Shown here one piece after another: positions 8,429 through 17,282 of a stretch of 64,000 bases of DNA (positions are counted from its first letter, which is position 1; the number at the start of each line of letters is the position of its first letter). The notes under the pieces were generated by a model, which saw only the letters and a list, made by a program, of their open reading frames with translations, searched no databases and was not told the DNA's origin. The stretch comes from Pseudomarimonas arenosa (GTDB lineage Bacteria; Pseudomonadota; Gammaproteobacteria; Xanthomonadales; Xanthomonadaceae). Position numbers and translations under genes: made by a program. Location: positions 124,001 through 188,000 of the forward strand of contig NZ_JACYTR010000003.1 in assembly GCF_014841215.1 (NCBI RefSeq), written 5' to 3'.

Positions 8429-11400
8429 ATGCGAGTACCTCATTGGGCGCAGATCGCCCTGCTGCTGATCGCGGGCCTCGGCTTGAGTCCGTTCTGTCAG
8501 GCCAAGACCAGCGTTGAATCCAGTGCTGTGCCGGTGCCATCCAATCAGACCAGCCGGCCACAGCTGCCACTGCTGTTCGAGCAGAACCAGGGTCAAAGCG
8601 ACTCGAGCGTACGATTTCTGGCCCGTGGTCCTGGCTACCTGGTCTTCCTCACTGACAGCGAGGCCGTGTGGAAACTGCGTACTGCCGATGGCCAGCCGCG
8701 CGTGCTGCGGATGCGCTTGCAGGGCGGCCAGGCGGCTGAGGTCCTTGGCGAGCAACCCAGTACAGTGAGCGGGCACTACTTCGATATCAACCGGGCGGAG
8801 GCTGCTCCGACGGCGCTGATTCGCTTTGAGCAGGTGCGGCTAAAGAATGTGTGGCCTGGGGTCGATCTGCTCTACTACGACGGCGGTGGGGTGCTGGAAT
8901 TCGATTTCGAGCTGCAGCCGGGTGCTGATCCGAGCGCCGTTGTTTGGCGCCTGGAAGGCGCCGATGCGGTGAAATTGGATGATGAAGGCGCGCTTGAACT
9001 GCGTGTAGCGGGTGAAGCCGTGCGTTTTCGTCCGCCGGTATCGTACCAACGCAAGAGCGGCAAGCGGGTCGCGATTGCGAGCCGCTATCGCCTGCTCTCT
9101 GAGCAACGAATCGGCATTGAGCTTGATGCGTACGATCAGCAGTTGGCACTCACCGTTGACCCTGTATTCGTCTACTCAACCTTGCTTGGCGGCAGCTTGG
9201 GTGAATTCGCAAGCGACATTGCCATTGATTCGGCCGGCCAGGCGGTGGTGGTCGGTTCCACCGAGTCGAGTGACTTTCCCTTGAGCAATGCATTGGATTC
9301 TACCTACGACGGTGACGGCGATGCCTTTGTAGCCAAGTTCAATGCGGACGGTAGCGCCCTGCTGTTCTCCAGCTTTCTTGGCGGGGCCAAGTTGCAGGCA
9401 GCTGATCAAGTGGAACTGGCTCCCAATGGCGACATCGTTGTCGCCGGGCGTAACCATCTGTTAGACGACGATGGCGATGCGTTTGTGCTGCGCCTGAACG
9501 GCAGCGCGAATAGCCTCATCTACTCCCAGACGTTCGGCAGCAGCTATGGCGATACCGCTGCGGGCCTGGCCGTTGACGGCAGCAATAACGCCTATGTGTT
9601 CGGCCATGCCGGCACCTCCGACTTTCCCAGCATCAACCCGCCACAGGCCAGCTGCAATGGCACCTCCAGCTATCTGCGCAAGGTCGACGCCAGCGGCAAT
9701 GTGGTGTACAGCTGGTGCATGGGGGGCGGTGCCGGACCGGACATCGCCCGGGGCATGGCGATTGATCTGGCCAGTCGACTGCACATCGTCGGAATGAAGG
9801 CCAACAAGGCCTACGCCGCTCGTCTGAACAATGCGGCCACCAGCTTTCACTATCAAACGACGTTCGGAGGTAGCCACTACGATGAGGCAACCGCCGTCAC
9901 CACCGATGGCGCCAGCAACCCCTACATCGTAGGCACCACGAGCTCCAACGATTTTCCGGTCGTCAATGGCATCCAGCCGAACAATGGTGGCGGCACCGAC
10001 GCATTCTTCGCCCGGCTCAGCAGTGCCGGGGCTCTGGAGTATTCGACCTACCTCGGTGCCGCTCAGACCCAGCGCGCCAATGACGTGGCCCTGGGGCCCA
10101 ACAACAGCGCCTTTCTGACCGGGGAGAACTATCTTGACTCGCCGTTCGGCAACGCCAACCTGTTTGTGCTCAGACTTGATCGTCTGGCCAATGGCACCTA
10201 TTCGCTGGGCTATAGCACGACGCTGAAGCTTGACCTCTATGCACAGAGTGAATCTGCCGCAGCGATTGCAGTGGATGCGGCAGGCAACGCTTTCGTTGCC
10301 GGAAATGCCTTCAGCGGATTCGTGACGACCGAGGATGCGTTTCAGACGAGTACGGCTGGCGAACGAGGTGACGCATTCGTGTTCAAACTCTCGCCCGCCA
10401 ATCCGACCTTGTCGATGCCCGATGTTCAGCTGAGCGAAGGTACCGGGAGTTCCACGCACTTCAGTATTCGGGTTGAGTTGTCTGCGCCCAGCAGCGAGAC
10501 GGTCACTGTCGACTACACCACGGTGAACGGCACCGCGCTGAGTGGCGCTGACTATACCGCGAAGTCCGGAACCCTCACGTTTTACCCGGGCCTGCGCTAC
10601 GCATGGATCTATCTGATCGCGAACGCCGACAGTCTTGTCGAAGCCGACGAAACGTATCAGGTCCAACTCAGCAACCCGAATGGTGTCACGATCGTCGACG
10701 CTACTGCGCAGATAACGCTGCAAAATGATGATGTAGGCGGCAGCCTGCGACTAGCCTCCGGCTCGTATGTGGTTGACGAAGACGCCGGCACCGCCAGCGT
10801 CGTGGTTCAGCGCATTGGCGGCGCTGCAAGCGGCGTTACCGTGCAGTACTCCACAGCCAACGGCAGTGCCACTGCGCCGGCAGACTACACCAGCAGCAGC
10901 GGCAGCTTGAGCTTTGCCGCCAATGAAACCAGCAAGACGGTCACCATTCCGATTGTCGATGATGCGATCGATGAACCCAACCAGACCTTTGTCTTGAGTT
11001 TGAGCTCCCCTGGCGGAGGAGCGAGTCTGGGAACACCCAGCTCGACCACCCTAACCATTCAAGACAACGATCCCAGCCCCAACATCTCGATTGGCGATGC
11101 CCAGGTCACGGAAGGCACGGGGGGCAGCAAGAGCATCGCATTCACCGTCGCATTGAGTCACGCATCGTCCAGTGCCATCAGCGTGGATTGGGCGACCGTC
11201 AATGGCACTGCAGTGGCGCCGGCGGACTACGCCGCTGGTTCCGGCACCCTGACGTTCAGCGCCGGGCAAACCTCCAGAACCATCACTCGATCCGTAGTGA
11301 CTGATTCGATCGACGAGCCGGATGAGAGTTTCCTCATCAGGCTTTCAAATCCAGTCAATGCGGGCATTGCTGATGCAGAAGCGCAGGGCAGCATCATCGA

Positions 11401-13642
11401 CGACGATGCGGCACCCAGCCTTTCAATTGACAGTGGCGGTTGCAGCGTCACTGAGGGCGACAGCGGCTCGACGGGCTGTGCCTTTGTGCTGAGACTTTCG
11501 AGCGCGTCCGGAAGAACGGTGAGCTTCAACACGGCGACCACCGGAGGAACCGCCACCGCCGGCGTTGACTTCAGCGCCCATAGTTCAACAGCACGTAGTA
11601 TCGCTGCTGGTCAAACCAGCTTGACCGTGAATGTGCCCGTACTCGGCGACACGCTGGACGAGGCAGATGAATCGTTCGGGTTGACAGTCACTGGCATCAG
11701 CAATGCATCACCCGGCAGTCTGAGCGGGCAGGGCACGATCATCGACAATGATGCGGCCCCCGTACTCTCCATCGACAACGGTGGCTGCTCGGTGACCGAG
11801 GGCAATAGCGGCTCGAAGAACTGCACGTTTGTGCTGAGGCTTTCGAGCGCTTCTGGAAAGACGGTGAGTTTCACCACGGCGACCGGTAGTGGAACCGCCC
11901 TGACGGGTGATGACTTTAGCGCCCACAGCGTAACGCCACGAAGCATTGCGCCGGGACAGTCCAGTCTAACCGTGAATGTGCCAGTGCTCGGCGACACCCT
12001 TGACGAAGAGGACGAGTCGTTCGGCTTGTTCGTCACTGGCGTGAACAATGCAACGCCAGGCAGCCTGAACGGGCAGGGTAATATCCTCGACAACGATGCA
12101 GCGCCTGTGCTTTCGATCATCGATGGCGGCTGCACGGCAACCGAGGGAATGAGCCACGAGGAACGCAAGATCGATCTCGATCAGTGTGTCTTTGTGATGG
12201 AGTTGTCAGAAGCCTCCGGCAAGACTGTCAGTTTCAATAGCTCGACCCGAGACGGCACAGCGATTGCCGGAAGTGATTACACATCACATAGTTCAACCAC
12301 GCGCAGCATCTCCCCGGGGCAGACCATGGTCGCGGTGTCGGTGCCGATCATCGGCGATCTCGAAGTCGAGAATGAGGAGCAGTTCTACCTCGACATCACT
12401 GCGGTTAGCAACGCCACGCCGGGAAGCTTGAGTGGGCTTGGAACGATAGTTGACGATGACAGCCGGCCGACGCTGACGGTGAGCGGATGCTCGGTGTCTG
12501 AAGGTAACGATGGAAGTCGGCAGTGCGGCTTCGTGTTTCAGCTTTCCGACCTGAGCGCGGACACGGTGAGATTCACCACCTCCACTCAGGAAGGCAGTGC
12601 CACGCACGGAATCGACTATCAGGCTCACGCCAGCATGGATTGGGAGATTCCTGCCGGACAAACCGCAGTCACCGTCTCAGTTCCAGTGTGGGGTGACCGG
12701 CTATACGAACCTCAGGAGTATTTCCAGTTGCTGGTTGTTGATGTTTCCAACGCGAATCTGCTTACCTCCAGCGCCGAGGGCTTGATTGACGACGACGACC
12801 TGCCGCCAGACGTCAGCATTGATCCATGCCTCGTGTTGGAGGGCGACGAAGGCTCAGCGGGTTGCGCAACGCGTATTCGACTCAGCGAAGTGAGCGGGCT
12901 GCCTGTGGTGGTGAATCTGGCAACCGAGTCTGTATCTGCCAATGCGCTGAACAATGGCGACTTCGAATGGCCGAACCTCGCTGGCAGTCCGATGATGTTT
13001 GGTCCTGGTCAGTCGATTGGCGGCTGGCGCGTGGTGGCCGGCAACGTGGACTTGCGGGAGAACGCGCCATCCGCCTACGCGGGGGCACAGGCGGTCGATC
13101 TCAACGGTACCGAGCCTGGCCTCTTAACTCAGTCCTTCAGCAACCCAGCGGGGGCGCGTCTGGGGCTGGTGTATCGAGCCAACCCCGATTGCCCCGGGCA
13201 AGAGCAGCGCATGGAAGTGTTGCTGAATGGACAGCGCCTGGCTTTGATCGCCACCGCTGCGGCGGACTGGGCGCGAACCGAAATGAGCACCGAATTGCCG
13301 CCGGGCGGCGCGACCGTCGCCTTGATGAGCCTCAGTGATGGTGGGTGCGGCCTGCTGGTCGATGACATCCAGATCGTGCCGGGCAATACAGCCATTCCGC
13401 AGGTGGATTTTCTTCGCTTTCCGCCGCGCCGATTCGAGGTGCCTGCCGGCAAGACCGAGAGCGAACCCTTCTCCCTTTCCGTATGGGGTGATCAGGTGCA
13501 AGAACGAGATGAGCAGTTCGGCATTCGAGCCACTGACGGCTCTGGGTTTGGCGTTGCCCAAGCGGGCGTGGCAACCATACTCAATGACGATCAGGGGCCG
13601 CGAATCTTCTGTGCAGGCTTTGAAGATGCGGAATGCCGCTGA
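8429..13642 (+). CDS. Giant secreted protein: DUF7948-like, SBBP propeller, eight Calx-beta units, GFE-type C terminus
   Basis: The start at 8429 is preceded by a GGGGAAGAG ribosome-binding site and begins a signal peptide (hydrophobic QIALLLIAGLGL, ending near CQA). The 1737-residue protein has an N-terminal DUF7948-like beta domain (about 40-240, including GVDLLYYDGGGVLEFDFEL), then SBBP beta-propeller repeats with YSTLLGG and DAFVAKF motifs (about 245-650), then about eight Calx-beta repeats (about 660-1730), each ending in D-N-D or D-D-D. Acidic Asp/Glu residues suggest calcium binding. The last Calx-beta unit is interrupted by a DUF642-like domain (about 1504-1660). The chain ends IFCAGFEDAECR. 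A surface adhesin or matrix protein is likely. It is divergent from the sigma/kinase pair, a plausible regulatory target. Confidence 0.88.
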   Translation: MRVPHWAQIALLLIAGLGLSPFCQAKTSVESSAVPVPSNQTSRPQLPLLFEQNQGQSDSSVRFLARGPGYLVFLTDSEAVWKLRTADGQPRVLRMRLQGGQAAEVLGEQPSTVSGHYFDINRAEAAPTALIRFEQVRLKNVWPGVDLLYYDGGGVLEFDFELQPGADPSAVVWRLEGADAVKLDDEGALELRVAGEAVRFRPPVSYQRKSGKRVAIASRYRLLSEQRIGIELDAYDQQLALTVDPVFVYSTLLGGSLGEFASDIAIDSAGQAVVVGSTESSDFPLSNALDSTYDGDGDAFVAKFNADGSALLFSSFLGGAKLQAADQVELAPNGDIVVAGRNHLLDDDGDAFVLRLNGSANSLIYSQTFGSSYGDTAAGLAVDGSNNAYVFGHAGTSDFPSINPPQASCNGTSSYLRKVDASGNVVYSWCMGGGAGPDIARGMAIDLASRLHIVGMKANKAYAARLNNAATSFHYQTTFGGSHYDEATAVTTDGASNPYIVGTTSSNDFPVVNGIQPNNGGGTDAFFARLSSAGALEYSTYLGAAQTQRANDVALGPNNSAFLTGENYLDSPFGNANLFVLRLDRLANGTYSLGYSTTLKLDLYAQSESAAAIAVDAAGNAFVAGNAFSGFVTTEDAFQTSTAGERGDAFVFKLSPANPTLSMPDVQLSEGTGSSTHFSIRVELSAPSSETVTVDYTTVNGTALSGADYTAKSGTLTFYPGLRYAWIYLIANADSLVEADETYQVQLSNPNGVTIVDATAQITLQNDDVGGSLRLASGSYVVDEDAGTASVVVQRIGGAASGVTVQYSTANGSATAPADYTSSSGSLSFAANETSKTVTIPIVDDAIDEPNQTFVLSLSSPGGGASLGTPSSTTLTIQDNDPSPNISIGDAQVTEGTGGSKSIAFTVALSHASSSAISVDWATVNGTAVAPADYAAGSGTLTFSAGQTSRTITRSVVTDSIDEPDESFLIRLSNPVNAGIADAEAQGSIIDDDAAPSLSIDSGGCSVTEGDSGSTGCAFVLRLSSASGRTVSFNTATTGGTATAGVDFSAHSSTARSIAAGQTSLTVNVPVLGDTLDEADESFGLTVTGISNASPGSLSGQGTIIDNDAAPVLSIDNGGCSVTEGNSGSKNCTFVLRLSSASGKTVSFTTATGSGTALTGDDFSAHSVTPRSIAPGQSSLTVNVPVLGDTLDEEDESFGLFVTGVNNATPGSLNGQGNILDNDAAPVLSIIDGGCTATEGMSHEERKIDLDQCVFVMELSEASGKTVSFNSSTRDGTAIAGSDYTSHSSTTRSISPGQTMVAVSVPIIGDLEVENEEQFYLDITAVSNATPGSLSGLGTIVDDDSRPTLTVSGCSVSEGNDGSRQCGFVFQLSDLSADTVRFTTSTQEGSATHGIDYQAHASMDWEIPAGQTAVTVSVPVWGDRLYEPQEYFQLLVVDVSNANLLTSSAEGLIDDDDLPPDVSIDPCLVLEGDEGSAGCATRIRLSEVSGLPVVVNLATESVSANALNNGDFEWPNLAGSPMMFGPGQSIGGWRVVAGNVDLRENAPSAYAGAQAVDLNGTEPGLLTQSFSNPAGARLGLVYRANPDCPGQEQRMEVLLNGQRLALIATAAADWARTEMSTELPPGGATVALMSLSDGGCGLLVDDIQIVPGNTAIPQVDFLRFPPRRFEVPAGKTESEPFSLSVWGDQVQERDEQFGIRATDGSGFGVAQAGVATILNDDQGPRIFCAGFEDAECR
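12938..13408 (+). other. DUF642-like galactose-binding-type domain nested in a Calx-beta repeat
   Basis: Within the giant protein, the Calx-beta strand ending VVVNLATES is followed by NNGDFEWPN, W-R-V-V, AYAGAQAVDLNG, LLTQSF and GGCGLLVDDIQI, the usual order of a DUF642-type beta-sandwich. The sequence then resumes with FEVPAGKTESEPFSLSVWGD and ILNDD, which are the missing second half of the Calx-beta repeat (compare WEIPAGQTAVTVSVPVWGD in the preceding unit). Confidence 0.65.
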
Positions 13643-13712
13643 TCACAGCCTCAACGGAGCCAAGTACGGCTATGAAGTCTACACAACCAACCACTGTCGA
13701 GAGGAACGTCCG

Positions 13713-13970
13713 ATGGTCAGCTACTATCTGATTCGGTGTGAGGGGAAATTCGCTGTTAAACGTGAGGGCACATTGAAGGGCTGCTATGACGACCTCTCTC
13801 GAGCTATGAAATCAGCGAGGTTTCAGGCCAGCATCGAAGCCACGCGGCTTGGCATCACGGCCGAAATCCATCTGGAGCGGCAGAGAGGTCGCATGATGCA
13901 TCTGGAAACGGTCCGCCCGTCGTCCAGTGGCGAATCTCATCCGGTCAGCAGATCGACATGGGCATGGTAG
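13713..13970 (+). CDS. Small hypothetical protein
   Basis: An 85-residue frame opens at the ATG at 13713, with GAGAGGA about 7 bases upstream, 70 bases after the giant protein. It begins MVSYYLIRCEGKFAVKREG and is a soluble, basic, probably alpha/beta polypeptide; the last 18 residues are rich in Ser and Arg and look less conserved. No catalytic motif, signal peptide or membrane helix is visible. I do not recognise the family with confidence; a DUF2188-like fold is only a loose impression. The good ribosome-binding site is the main support for its being a gene. Confidence 0.5.
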   Translation: MVSYYLIRCEGKFAVKREGTLKGCYDDLSRAMKSARFQASIEATRLGITAEIHLERQRGRMMHLETVRPSSSGESHPVSRSTWAW

Positions 13971-14006
13971 CTGCTGCTGTCGGCTTTGAGCGGGAGGAGG
14001 ATCATT

Positions 14007-14136
14007 GATTCGGCAGCGTGCAGTTTGAACATCCTGTTCAAACTGCAAGTCCCTCGTGTCCGGTACCGTTCCACACGCACACGACGAGCCTGCCCGCACG
14101 TGAGGGCGCTTCACAGCGACTGCGTCGCTGCGCGCG
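14007..14136 (+). repeat. Intergenic repeat, copy 1 (family D)
   Basis: This stretch contains GATTCGGCAGCG, TTTGAACATCCTGTTCAA, GTGTCCGGTACCGTTC and CTTCACAGCGACTGCGTCGC in that order. The same ordered blocks occur at 48054-48180. TTGAACATCCTGTTCAA is itself an imperfect inverted repeat. No coding frame links the blocks. Confidence 0.75.
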
Positions 14137-14299
14137 TGCCGCCCATCCATGCTTTCTTGCCCACTTCACAATCGCCGTGCATTGCGTTTGTCGAGCCGGC
14201 TGGCTGGCAGACGCGGTTCGTTCCGCGCTGGTGCTGGTGATGTACGTTGTCGTCGTGTCTGTGGCGATAGAGGTCACCAGTGACGCGGCGCACTGAAAG

Positions 14300-14779
14300 T
14301 CACGGCCAAATGGCCATGTGCAGCAGAAAGGCAGCGAGGATCGACGCGCCGGTTCGCTGGGAGTTCAAGCGCGTCCAGCCTTCGACGTAGTCGTTCCAGA
14401 TCTGCTCCGAGTCCGGCCCCTCGGGCGCCTGCCGCGCCAACTGATCATTGAGCGGCACGTTGCCGCGCACCGTCACCCCCCAGGTGCCGCCGAGATAGGC
14501 CACGGCAGCGCCAAGCAGGTAAGGACTTTGAGCCGCGCTCCAGTCGAGCAAGGCGACAGAAGCCAGCACCACGAAGATCAGGGCCGTGCCCATGAACAGC
14601 CCGAGAAACCCGGGGTTGAGCACCTTGATATTGATCGACTGCATGGCCTGCAAGCCGGCAGGTGACGGCACTGACGCCAGCGCCCGCATGATGAAGTTCG
14701 AAAAAGCGAAGAAGATGCCGCCGACCAGCGCCGCGCCCAGGAGCGCGGCAATGGTCAAGATGGAGACGAACACGCTCAT
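14300..14779 (-). CDS. DUF1772 (anthrone oxygenase-like) membrane protein
   Basis: The 159-residue product has four hydrophobic helices (about 5-27, 55-75, 83-100 and 138-157) and the DUF1772 pattern: GGIFFAFSNFIMRAL near the N terminus and GNVPLNDQLA in the second half. DUF1772 proteins are small integral-membrane proteins related to anthrone oxygenases; biochemical function in bacteria is mostly unknown. It overlaps the upstream NmrA-type reductase gene by 4 bases, a pairing that is common and suggests one transcript under the divergent AraC regulator. Confidence 0.82.
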   Translation of the reverse strand: MSVFVSILTIAALLGAALVGGIFFAFSNFIMRALASVPSPAGLQAMQSINIKVLNPGFLGLFMGTALIFVVLASVALLDWSAAQSPYLLGAAVAYLGGTWGVTVRGNVPLNDQLARQAPEGPDSEQIWNDYVEGWTRLNSQRTGASILAAFLLHMAIWP

Positions 14780-15648
14780 GCGGCAACTCCCGCATCGTTT
14801 CTAGCCCAGGTCCCTCGCTGAAGCTGGCGTTCCACGAAGTCGCTGAAATCGGCCGGCTCACGGCCGAGGGCACGCTGCACGCCATCGCAGAGATGGGCAT
14901 TGCGGCCGTCCAATACGGTGGAGAAGAGGTAATTCAGGAGCCAGCGGATGTCCTCGGGCAATCCGGAGTCCAGCAGGGCGGCGTCGAAGTCGGCCTGCGG
15001 AATGGCCTGGAAACGAACCGAGTGCCCGGTCTGTCGAGACAACTCCTCAGCCAACTCCTCAAGAGTCAGCAAACGCGGCCCGGTCACCTCGTAGATCTCG
15101 TGCGCGTGACCGGGCTCAGTCAGCGCCGCGACAGCCACATCTGCAATGTCGTTGACGTCAATGAACGGCTCGGGGATGTCGGCCGCCGGCAAGGTCAACA
15201 TTCCTTCGTGCACCATGCCGGCAAACTCGCCTTCCGAGAAGTTTTGCATGAACCAACTGGCGCGAACGACCGTCCACTCCAGATCCTGGGCCTGAACGAT
15301 CCGTTCGCAGGCCTGAGCCTCTTCCTCGCCCCGGCCGGAGAGCAGCACGAGGCGGTCTACGCCGGCCGCTGCGGCCGTATCGACAAACGCCTGAATGCGG
15401 TCCGTGGCACCGGGAACGGCCAGATCGGGAGCGAAGGTGATGTACACCGCCGAGATGCCGTCCAGTGCGGCGCCCCAGGTCCCCTCGTCGTGCCAGTCGA
15501 AAGCAGGGCTTGTTGATCGAGAGACGACGCGAGTTTCCACACCGCGGTTTATCAAGCGCTCGGCCACGCGTCGGCCGGTCTTGCCTGTGCCGCCGATCAC
15601 CAGCACCTTCATACCTGTGTTCGATTCATTTCCAGTGTGCAGTTGCAT
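14776..15648 (-). CDS. NmrA-like NAD(P)-binding oxidoreductase/sugar-epimerase-fold protein
   Basis: The start at 15648 is preceded by AGGAGA about 8 bases away; the next Met (15612) begins directly at the Rossmann strand and is less well supported. The 290-residue cytoplasmic protein has the nucleotide-binding motif VIGGTGKTGRRVAERL, and the later sequence RLVLLSGRGEEEAQ and WFMQNFSEGEF typical of the NmrA/HSCARG or azoreductase-like (YtfG) atypical SDR group. Active-site Tyr-Lys of classical SDRs is not evident, so it may sense NAD(P) rather than catalyse. It is the first gene of a two-gene operon with DUF1772. Confidence 0.84.
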   Translation of the reverse strand: MQLHTGNESNTGMKVLVIGGTGKTGRRVAERLINRGVETRVVSRSTSPAFDWHDEGTWGAALDGISAVYITFAPDLAVPGATDRIQAFVDTAAAAGVDRLVLLSGRGEEEAQACERIVQAQDLEWTVVRASWFMQNFSEGEFAGMVHEGMLTLPAADIPEPFIDVNDIADVAVAALTEPGHAHEIYEVTGPRLLTLEELAEELSRQTGHSVRFQAIPQADFDAALLDSGLPEDIRWLLNYLFSTVLDGRNAHLCDGVQRALGREPADFSDFVERQLQRGTWARNDAGVAA

Positions 15649-15787
15649 GTTCCCATCTCCTGAATTTGGGTGGCGGATTAGCAGGCAGGAGCCGCTTGAA
15701 TCCCGTGCCATCGACTTTAGAAAGCCGACTAGATTCGAGCCATGCGCCGGTGAATCGAATTCATACGCATTCGTCTACAATCGAGTG

Positions 15788-16747
15788 ATGGACACGCTGG
15801 CAGGCCTGCTTGATGCCCCCCGAGCGCGCGGTGCCTTCGCCTTGCGCACGGTGATGTCCCCACCCTGGTCGCTGCGCATACAGGCCGAATCGCCGGTGAC
15901 CCTGATCGCCGCGATCAAAGGGGAGTTCTGGATTCTTCCGGACCAGGGCGAGCCCATCCGCATGGCCCCAGGCGATGTGGCCCTGACTCGGGCACCCGAT
16001 CACTACAACGTCGCCGACTCGTGCTCGACCCAACCACAGGTCGTCATTCATCCCGGCCAGGAATGTCGCGACCTCAACGGCCAATCGATGCTTGAGGAGA
16101 TGACTCATGGTGTGCGCACCTGGGGCAATGACCCCAACGGCCGAATCGTGTTCATCGTGGGCGCCTATGAGCACCTGAGCGATATCAGCGACCGCCTGCT
16201 GCGCGCCCTGCCGCCGGCGCTGTCGATTGCCGGCGAGAGCTGGGACACGCCGTTGATTCCGCTGTTGAGCGAGGAAGTGACCAAGGACGAAAACGGCCAG
16301 GCCGCGGTTCTTGATCGCCTGCTTGATCTGTTGGTCACAGCCGTGCTCAAGACCTGGTTTGCACGCCAGGATGCGACTCGGCCGGATTGGTGGCGACATC
16401 AGGGTGATCGGGTCGTGGACCGGGCGTTGAAACTGATGCACGAACGGCCGGCGGAGCATTGGACGGTCGACCTTCTGGCGCAAGCTTCTGGTGCCTCGCG
16501 CGCCGCCTTCGCCAAGCGTTTTCAAGAACTGGTTGGCGAAGCGCCGATGACCTTTCTGAAGCATTGGCGCATGGCGCTGGCGGCCGACCTCCTCAACCAA
16601 CCCGACCAGACTGTCACGACCGTCGCCGAACATGTCGGCTACGCCACCCCCTACGCCTTCAGCGCCGCGTTCAAGCGCGTCCGCGGCATCAGCCCGCAGG
16701 CCCACCGCGATGCCAGCAGGCAATCGGCGTCGGTGGGCGTCGGCTAG
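15788..16747 (+). CDS. AraC-family transcriptional regulator (cupin_6 type)
   Basis: The frame is open far upstream but the ATG at 15788 fits the family: 319 residues with an N-terminal cupin-like ligand domain (about 1-185, with PPWSLRIQ, GEFWIL and MAPGDVAL) and a C-terminal pair of helix-turn-helix motifs (about 215-305: WTVDLLAQASGASRAAFAKRF and TVTTVAEHVGYATPYAFSAAF). This is the AraC group usually found divergent from small oxidoreductase operons, as here with the NmrA/DUF1772 pair 139 bp away. It likely activates or represses that operon in response to an unidentified small molecule or redox cue. Confidence 0.88.
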   Translation: MDTLAGLLDAPRARGAFALRTVMSPPWSLRIQAESPVTLIAAIKGEFWILPDQGEPIRMAPGDVALTRAPDHYNVADSCSTQPQVVIHPGQECRDLNGQSMLEEMTHGVRTWGNDPNGRIVFIVGAYEHLSDISDRLLRALPPALSIAGESWDTPLIPLLSEEVTKDENGQAAVLDRLLDLLVTAVLKTWFARQDATRPDWWRHQGDRVVDRALKLMHERPAEHWTVDLLAQASGASRAAFAKRFQELVGEAPMTFLKHWRMALAADLLNQPDQTVTTVAEHVGYATPYAFSAAFKRVRGISPQAHRDASRQSASVGVG

Positions 16748-16950
16748 ATGGCGTCGACGGCCGGCCTCGGTAGTCTGCGACGTCCCCTCGGTATTGAGTA
16801 GCACGTTGATGTGGAGTCCAAGCCCTCCTCAGGGGCAGAAGACACACGTACTCGGCGAATGTCCGTAATCGTGATGCGAAGGATTGTCGCGACCGTCCGC
16901 TTCGGGTCGATCTCGACCAATTTCTTTGCCGGGAGCCCTGCTCTTGCCGT

Positions 16951-16967
16951 AGTCCCAAAATGGGACT
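16951..16967. promoter_or_regulatory. Probable HigA operator palindrome
   Basis: AGTCCC-AAAAT-GGGACT is a perfect inverted repeat with 6-bp arms and a 5-bp spacer, ending 12 bases before the higB ATG. Antitoxins of this family autorepress by binding palindromes at this position. A second inverted repeat, GGAGTC-N7-GACTCC, lies inside higB at 17018-17036 and shares the AGTC core. Confidence 0.6.
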
Positions 16968-16979
16968 ATCATGCATTCA

Positions 16980-17282
16980 ATGAAGGTCGTCGCCGTCAGC
17001 ACCTTGAGGAGTTTTTGGGAGTCCCATCCCGACTCCGAACAGCCCCTCAAGGCTTGGTACGACGAAGCCAAGCATGCTGAGTGGGCCACGCCCCAGGACA
17101 TTCGTGATCGCTACGCCAGCGCCAGCTTTGTCGGGCGCAACCGTGTGGTGTTCAACATCAAGGGCAATGATTACCGGCTCATCGTTGCGGTGGCTTACCG
17201 CTTCCAGGCCGTCTACATCAAATTCATCGGCACGCATGCCGAGTACGACCGTATCGACGCAGCCACTGTGGAGGAGCAATGA
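16980..17282 (+). CDS. higB: HigB-family type II toxin (mRNA interferase)
   Basis: The 100-residue protein starts at 16980 (an ATG three codons earlier adds only MHS) and matches the HigB family over its full length: TLRSFWESHPDSEQPLKAWY, then RNRVVFNIKGNDYRLIVAV, then FIGTHAEYDRID. These toxins are RelE-fold ribonucleases that cut mRNA on the ribosome. The stop overlaps the downstream antitoxin ATG by 4 bases, and the toxin-first order is typical of higBA. A palindromic operator precedes it. The pair sits alone between unrelated genes, as expected for a mobile accessory module. Confidence 0.92.
   Translation: MKVVAVSTLRSFWESHPDSEQPLKAWYDEAKHAEWATPQDIRDRYASASFVGRNRVVFNIKGNDYRLIVAVAYRFQAVYIKFIGTHAEYDRIDAATVEEQ

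Noticed and set aside
8286-8570. Extended N-terminus of the ECF sigma at 7728
   Set aside because: It overlaps the divergent signal-peptide gene and lacks similarity; the ATG at 8285 has GGAGG.
13335-13712. Long upstream extension of the small gene at 13713 into the giant protein gene
   Set aside because: It would overlap the well-supported giant protein by 300 bases; the ATG at 13713 has a good ribosome-binding site.
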